From the NCBI GenBank assembly GCA_007116835.1, contig SKHS01000225.1, positions 1 to 8,605 on the forward strand: a DNA stretch of 8,605 bases. Direction: 5' to 3'. Both the position numbers and the translations under genes were made by a program. Below the pieces are notes generated by a model. The model was given only the letters and a program-made list of their open reading frames with translations, ran no database searches and was not told the origin of the DNA. Positions 6,925 to 8,605 of the stretch are shown piece after piece; positions within the stretch are counted from its first letter, which is position 1; each line of letters opens with the position of its first letter. The DNA comes from Halomonas sp. Its GTDB lineage: Bacteria > Pseudomonadota > Gammaproteobacteria > Pseudomonadales > Halomonadaceae.

Positions 6925-7527
6925 CTAGGCGTCGCCGAGCGGGTTCATGCCCGCTTGGCGAAGCATGTCACAGAGTGCGATTAGCGGTAACCCAATTAGC
7001 GCGTTGGGGTCTCGACCCTCTAGTTTCTCAAACAGGCTAATGCCGAGCCCTTCCATGCGAAAACTACCGGCACTGTCTAGAGGTTGCTCCACGGCGACGT
7101 AGCGTTCAATCTCTTGCTTGCTCAGCGAGCGAAAAAACACCTCAAACGGTTCGATATGGACGTGATGCCGTTGGTGTCGAGTGTCGACTAACGCCAATCC
7201 TGTTAGAAAGGTTACTTTTTGGCCGGAAAAACGCGTTAAGTTCTCCCGTGCGCGCTCCTCCGTGTGAGGTTTGCCAAGAATGTCACCTTCAAACAGGGCA
7301 ATTTGATCTGAGCCAATGATGCAGTGCTCAGGAAAGTGCTCGGCGACAGCGTTGGCTTTACTCAGCGCTAGGCGGTGAACTAAGGCGTTGGGTGTTTCAC
7401 CCGGGTGAGGCGTTTCGTCAATGTCGGGTGAGCAGCACTGGTAGGGCAGTAATAACCTGTCCAGAAGGGCTCGGCGAAAGCGTGAGCTGGACGCAAGTAC
7501 AAGAGAGGCGTTATCCGTTTGAGGCAT
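6925..7527 (-). CDS. yceF: Maf/YceF family nucleotide pyrophosphatase
   Basis: Cytoplasmic house-cleaning enzyme of the Maf family. The YceF branch hydrolyses 7-methyl-GTP to the monophosphate (family knowledge). The 200 residues align almost end to end with E. coli YceF. LASSSRFRRALL (11-22) is the Maf N-terminal substrate-binding motif. IGSDQIA (71-77) holds the catalytic Asp, followed by GKPHTEERAR. EGLGISLFEKLEGRDPNALI and the end RQAGMNPL match the YceF type. AAGGAG lies about 6 nt upstream of the ATG on the minus strand. It converges on sppA with a 23-bp gap and diverges from yceD. No clear promoter for it is visible. Confidence 0.95.
   Translation of the reverse strand: MPQTDNASLVLASSSRFRRALLDRLLLPYQCCSPDIDETPHPGETPNALVHRLALSKANAVAEHFPEHCIIGSDQIALFEGDILGKPHTEERARENLTRFSGQKVTFLTGLALVDTRHQRHHVHIEPFEVFFRSLSKQEIERYVAVEQPLDSAGSFRMEGLGISLFEKLEGRDPNALIGLPLIALCDMLRQAGMNPLGDA
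6932..6961 (+). other. 12-bp stem-loop at the sppA/maf convergence
   Basis: TCGCCGAGCGGG (6932-6943) pairs with CCCGCTTGGCGA (6950-6961) around a 6-nt loop, with one G-U pair if transcribed rightward. It lies in the last codons of maf and 30 nt past the sppA stop. There is no T-tract on either strand. It may protect the 3' end of the sppA mRNA or aid factor-dependent termination. Confidence 0.45.
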
Positions 7528-7672
7528 AGAGTTCTCCTTTTGTGGGTCGTATTGGGCGTTTTTAGGCCTGAAGACGTGTTGTTCAGCATTAATGTGAGTG
7601 TAACGAAACCGCCGTGGCCTGCCTATTTAGCCGCTCTTGAGCGTTAATGTAGTAAGAATTGCGCCGACAACT

Positions 7673-7701
7673 TTGACAGAGGGGAGGCGAGTGCCTATCA
7701 T
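7673..7701 (+). promoter_or_regulatory. Sigma-70 promoter of yceD-rpmF-plsX
   Basis: A perfect -35 TTGACA (7673-7678), a 17-bp spacer and -10 TATCAT (7696-7701, 5 of 6) form the best promoter in the window. The start should lie near 7705-7711, so the mRNA starts at or a few bases before the yceD ATG at 7711. The 183-bp gap between maf and yceD otherwise holds only a small inverted repeat, CGCTC/GAGCG (7632-7643). In E. coli the sRNA SraB is encoded in the matching gap; I see no clear equivalent here. Confidence 0.8.
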
Positions 7702-7710
7702 TGCGCGCCT

Positions 7711-8259
7711 ATGTTGACCTCACAACTCCCCAGTCGGGTTGAGCCTTATAAGCTTGCAGCCCGCCGCGAACGACTTGAAGGCCTAGTGGCGCTTAATAAG
7801 CTGCCACGCCTCGCTGAAGAAGCAGGTGACCAAACCGGCGACTGTCATGTCGTGCTCGAGTTTGGCGTTGATGCCCAAGGCCGTCGCGAAATTCGTGGCC
7901 ATTTGCAAGCGACCCTGGCGCTGCCCTGTCGCCGCTGTCTGGTGCCGCTAAGCCAAGACGTTTCCAGTGACTTCCTGTTAGGAATGATTGCAGACGAAGC
8001 CTTGGCTGCCAAGCTGCCTGCCAGTCATGAGCCGGTGCTGGTGGAAAATGAACAGCTGGACTTGCTGACGGTAATAGAGGATGAACTTATCCTCAGCTTG
8101 CCGCAGGTTGTCTATCACGATGAGACCGAATGCCATGTCTCGGCGGAGCAGCTGGTCAGCAAAACTGAAGGCGCAGCGGAAGCGTCCGCTTCGGCTAAAA
8201 ACCCTTTCGCGGTGCTCAGTGCTTTGAAAAGCAGTGGTGCATTGAAAGGCAAAAAGTAA
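7711..8259 (+). CDS. yceD: YceD (DUF177), 23S rRNA accumulation protein
   Basis: Small cytoplasmic protein of the DUF177 family, linked in E. coli and plants to accumulation of 23S rRNA; the mechanism is not well known. It has 182 residues against 173 in E. coli. The N-terminus (LPSRVEPYKLA) matches E. coli LPLTLDPVRTA, which supports this ATG. In frame upstream there is no other start before a stop at 7645. LPCRRC (71-76) carries the family CxxC pair, possibly metal-binding. IEDELILSLPQV and the end KNPFAVLSALK are conserved. A stretch of Ala/Ser/Glu at 153-162 is a linker. No Shine-Dalgarno is placed usefully before the ATG: GGGGAGG (7681-7687) is 23 nt away and inside the promoter spacer. 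First gene of an operon with rpmF (36 bp gap). Confidence 0.95.
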   Translation: MLTSQLPSRVEPYKLAARRERLEGLVALNKLPRLAEEAGDQTGDCHVVLEFGVDAQGRREIRGHLQATLALPCRRCLVPLSQDVSSDFLLGMIADEALAAKLPASHEPVLVENEQLDLLTVIEDELILSLPQVVYHDETECHVSAEQLVSKTEGAAEASASAKNPFAVLSALKSSGALKGKK

Positions 8260-8295
8260 GCATCACTTACCCTAAATACCTTGGAGTAAACACCC

Positions 8296-8466
8296 ATGGC
8301 AGTTCAACAGAACCGTAAAACTCGTTCCAAGCGCGGTATGCGTCGTAGTCACGATGCGCTGAGCGCACCGACTCTGTCTCAGGACAAAGAAACCGGTACT
8401 ACTCACCTGCGTCACCACGTTTCTCCAGACGGTTTCTACCGTGGCCGTAAAGTGGTTGAGGTTTAA
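8296..8466 (+). CDS. rpmF: 50S ribosomal protein L32
   Basis: Small basic protein of the large ribosomal subunit, 56 residues (E. coli 57). The start MAVQQNRKTRSKRGMRRSHD is near-identical to E. coli L32, and the end HLRHHVSPDGFYRGRKVVEV matches too. It lacks the zinc-binding Cys pairs found in some L32 forms, as in other Gammaproteobacteria. TTGGAG (8281-8286) lies 9 nt before the ATG. It sits between yceD and plsX, the classic yceD-rpmF-plsX order that couples ribosome and lipid synthesis. Confidence 0.98.
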   Translation: MAVQQNRKTRSKRGMRRSHDALSAPTLSQDKETGTTHLRHHVSPDGFYRGRKVVEV

Positions 8467-8508
8467 GCCTTAGCGCTTTTATGAGCGGCAAAATAGGGTG
8501 GGTGCTGT

Positions 8509-8605
8509 GTGCGCCTAGCGATTGATGTAATGGGGGGTGACCAAGGCCCCCGTGCCATTATCGAAGGCTCCGCAAGGGCAGTAATTGAACGCCCTGATTT
8601 AGCGC
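8509..8605 (+). CDS. plsX: Phosphate acyltransferase PlsX (5' part)
   Basis: Makes acyl-phosphate from acyl-ACP at the start of phospholipid synthesis. Only the first 32 codons are in the window; the gene runs off the right edge. The start MRLAIDVMGGDQGP matches the PlsX N-terminal motif (E. coli LALDVMGGDFGP). GTG at 8509 is chosen because it places this motif as in the family, has AGGGTGGG (8495-8502) 6 nt upstream, and an in-frame stop lies at 8494. The gap to rpmF is 42 bp; co-transcription is likely. Confidence 0.95.
   Translation, partial: MRLAIDVMGGDQGPRAIIEGSARAVIERPDLA

Noticed and set aside
7632..7643. CGCTC/GAGCG repeat as terminator or SraB-like sRNA signal
   Set aside because: Only 5 bp with a 2-nt spacer and no T-tract; too weak for either claim.
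8481..8525. 14-codon ORF between rpmF and plsX
   Set aside because: No ribosome site and overlaps the plsX start in another frame; likely chance.

Overview
The window is a conserved housekeeping locus from a gammaproteobacterium, most likely a member of the Halomonadaceae or a close Oceanospirillales relative. This placement rests on moderate G+C, on proteins that align well from memory with their E. coli counterparts, and on gene order. The order rne <- -> rluC, HAD phosphatase, sppA, maf/yceF (reversed), yceD, rpmF, plsX is, as I recall, also the order in Pseudomonas. I see no insertion sequence, phage gene, tRNA, rRNA, CRISPR array or defence island. The genus is an inference.

Left part (1-3412). 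A strong hairpin at the left edge is the probable terminator of rne. The rne gene runs leftward and encodes a 1095-residue RNase E. Its catalytic half is canonical. Its second half is long and low in complexity, with a membrane-anchor helix, arginine-rich segments and recent short tandem duplications.

Middle (3413-4114). About 700 bp without a convincing gene separate the divergent rne and rluC. Two predicted promoters stand back to back here. The rne transcript would have a leader of about 590 nt with at least eight inverted repeats, which fits autoregulation of RNase E through its 5' UTR. The hairpin at the predicted rne start site also looks like an intrinsic terminator on the other strand.

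Right part (4115-8605). rluC (23S rRNA pseudouridine synthase), a HAD phosphatase and sppA (S49 membrane peptidase) form a rightward operon. maf/yceF runs leftward, convergent to sppA. A near-consensus sigma-70 promoter then drives yceD-rpmF-plsX, which links rRNA and ribosome formation to phospholipid synthesis. That promoter sits so close to the yceD start codon that the mRNA should be leaderless or nearly so.

Taken together, the genes serve RNA decay and rRNA processing (rne), rRNA modification (rluC), 23S rRNA accumulation and the 50S subunit (yceD, rpmF), nucleotide and phosphate-ester housecleaning (maf, HAD), membrane proteolysis (sppA) and lipid synthesis (plsX). No undescribed system is evident. 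The points most worth a second look are regulatory: the structured rne leader, its 5'-terminal hairpin, and the yceD promoter.
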